Positions 5,757 to 6,671 of a stretch of DNA of 6,671 nt are shown in pieces. Position 1 is the first letter of the stretch. Every line of letters starts with the position of its first letter. A program made the position numbers and the translations under genes. The notes below the pieces were generated by a model that was not told the origin of the DNA, ran no database searches, and worked only from the letters and a program-made list of their open reading frames with translations. The stretch is from positions 1 through 6,671 of the forward strand of contig DATDPK010000046.1 in assembly GCA_035292785.1 (NCBI GenBank), read 5' to 3'. Source of the stretch: CABMGU01 sp035292785. GTDB taxonomy: Archaea; Nanobdellota; Nanobdellia; Woesearchaeales; ARS49.

Positions 5757-6113
5757 ATGACGGATACAATTCCTACAAGCGATCAAATGGACCTAAGAAG
5801 ATTTTACTTCCAAAACGCAACTGACAGAGATGCTGCCTTGCTGCGAATAAGAAAGGAAGATTACTCAGATAGCACGGCAGACATGATAAGAGATTATCAG
5901 GAAAGCCTGCTTGCGCATTCACAAGCAAATCACAGGCAAGTTCGCGAAGCAATTGGCAGATTGGAGCGATTGGCTAACGCCGAAGCAGTGCTTGTAAGCG
6001 TAGCTGCAACACTTGATGGCATACCCGTTACTTCTATGTCGCAGCTTGAAGCAAAATACGAAAGATCAAGGAATGACCACCGCATAACCAAGACAATCAA
6101 AACTCCTGCCTGA
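5757..6113 (+). CDS. 118-aa helical protein of unknown function
   Basis: No family is recognised. The protein is hydrophilic and mostly helical by eye: a charged segment (DLRRFYFQNATDRDAALLRIRKEDY), then a long helix with a heptad-like pattern around QVREAIGRLERLANAEAVLV (residues 61-80), and a basic tail ending KTIKTPA. It has no cysteine, no membrane segment and no signal peptide. Start evidence is the TATA box at 5714-5721 and the GGGG motif 6 nt before the ATG. It is transcribed divergently from the kinase-like/HAD operon across a 113-bp gap whose two TATA octamers are identical, so shared regulation and a functional link are possible (inference). The lysS gene follows after 41 nt with its own promoter, so this gene is probably monocistronic. 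Confidence 0.8.
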   Translation: MTDTIPTSDQMDLRRFYFQNATDRDAALLRIRKEDYSDSTADMIRDYQESLLAHSQANHRQVREAIGRLERLANAEAVLVSVAATLDGIPVTSMSQLEAKYERSRNDHRITKTIKTPA

Positions 6114-6124
6114 GTACAGCAACC

Positions 6125-6132
6125 TTTAAAAA
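6125..6132 (+). promoter_or_regulatory. TATA box of lysS (leaderless type)
   Basis: TTTAAAAA is centred about 27 bp before the ATG at 6155, so transcription is expected to start at or within a few bases of the start codon. No Shine-Dalgarno motif is present. The adjoining bases 6129-6141 repeat those at 462-474 upstream of the metallophosphoesterase gene. Confidence 0.55.
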
Positions 6133-6154
6133 GCTAATTCTGATTTTCTCATCT

Positions 6155-6671
6155 ATGCCGACAGAAGAGGAATTGATTGCGGAGAGAAAGAGGAAAAGAG
6201 AGGAACTGCTGCAAAAAGGCATTAATCCTTATCCATACAGATATGAGCCTACACACAAGTCAATTGATGTCAGTTCAAAGTATGCTGGCCTGAAGCCGGA
6301 AGATGCTACAGGCGATGCTGTAAAAGTTGCAGGCAGAATAGTTGGATTACGCAGACTTGGCAAGGCAACGTTCATGCACATTCTGGATGAAAAAGGAAAA
6401 CTGCAGATATATTACAAGTTTGACGATATACCAAAAATTTACGACTTGCTCAAGCTAACAGATGTTGGAGACTGGATAGGAGTGGAAGGCACAATATTCA
6501 AGACATCAACAGGAGAAATAACAGTAAAGGCAACAAATTTTGAAGTGCTGTGCAAATCACTAAGGCCACTGCCTGAAAAATGGCACGGGCTGAAAGACGT
6601 TGAGCAGAGGTACAGAAAGAGATATGTTGACCTGACAATAAACCCTGAAATAAGGAAAACTTTTGTCAAAA
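6155..6671 (+). CDS. lysS: Lysyl-tRNA synthetase, class II (5' part, cut by the window end)
   Basis: The enzyme charges tRNA-Lys with lysine in the cytoplasm. The 172 visible codons cover the N-terminal helix (EEELIAERKRKREEL), a short linker with NPYPYRYEPTHK, and the OB-fold anticodon-binding domain (about 55-135), including the segment VAGRIVGLRRLGKATFMHIL. The strongly conserved stretch LRPLPEKWHGLKD (136-148) then RYRKRYVDL (152-160) leads towards class II motif 1, which begins at the window edge. The rest of the catalytic domain (motifs 2 and 3) lies beyond, so completeness cannot be judged. The ATG at 6155 fits the leaderless promoter and the usual N-terminal length. Many archaea use the unrelated class I enzyme, so a class II gene helps narrow the lineage or points to ancient transfer from bacteria. 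Confidence 0.93.
   Translation, partial: MPTEEELIAERKRKREELLQKGINPYPYRYEPTHKSIDVSSKYAGLKPEDATGDAVKVAGRIVGLRRLGKATFMHILDEKGKLQIYYKFDDIPKIYDLLKLTDVGDWIGVEGTIFKTSTGEITVKATNFEVLCKSLRPLPEKWHGLKDVEQRYRKRYVDLTINPEIRKTFVK

Overview
The window looks like AT-rich archaeal chromosome. Archaeal traits are: TATA boxes 25-30 bp upstream of several starts, two of them arranged as leaderless promoters; an archaeal SbcD/Mre11-related metallophosphoesterase; an AbrB-PhoU fusion regulator; many very small zinc-ribbon proteins; and Shine-Dalgarno motifs of the GGAGGTG type. The class II (bacterial-type) lysyl-tRNA synthetase and the tight gene packing fit a DPANN lineage (Woesearchaeota/Pacearchaeota-like), but that placement is inference. 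No CRISPR array, tRNA, rRNA, transposase or prophage gene is seen.

Layout: (1) Positions 21-1196, plus strand: a small membrane protein with a two-helix anchor and a duplicated linear motif, followed by a complete metallophosphoesterase with its own leaderless-type promoter. (2) Positions 1191-1772, minus strand: four consecutive microproteins, of which only the first is long enough to attract notice. They are a 56-aa highly acidic protein, a 35-aa amphipathic helix protein, and 37-aa and 45-aa zinc ribbons. The first three overlap one another like a translationally coupled operon. A strong hairpin with a GNRA tetraloop sits between the two zinc ribbons, and its G-U pairs show that the minus strand is the RNA strand. 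(3) Positions 1773-1978: an AT-rich divergent promoter region with four ATAGAAT repeats and a perfect 12-bp palindrome. (4) Positions 1979-2920, plus: AbrB-PhoU regulator. (5) Positions 2856-5643, minus: a two-gene operon made of a 699-aa protein, which I read as a degenerate receiver domain plus a divergent aminoglycoside/choline-kinase-like domain, and a HAD phosphatase overlapping it by 11 nt. The HAD gene overlaps the PhoU gene tail to tail by 65 nt. (6) Positions 5644-5756: a compact divergent promoter with two identical TATA octamers. (7) Positions 5757-6113, plus: a 118-aa helical protein of unknown function. (8) Positions 6155-6671, plus: the 5' part of lysS, cut by the window edge.

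How the genes may work together: a phosphate theme is suggested by the AbrB-PhoU regulator next to a kinase-like protein and a HAD hydrolase, but no phosphate transporter gene is present and the link is only inferred. The parts most likely to be undescribed are the microprotein operon with its embedded RNA hairpin, and the pseudo-receiver/kinase-like protein paired with a HAD phosphatase and a divergent small helical partner.
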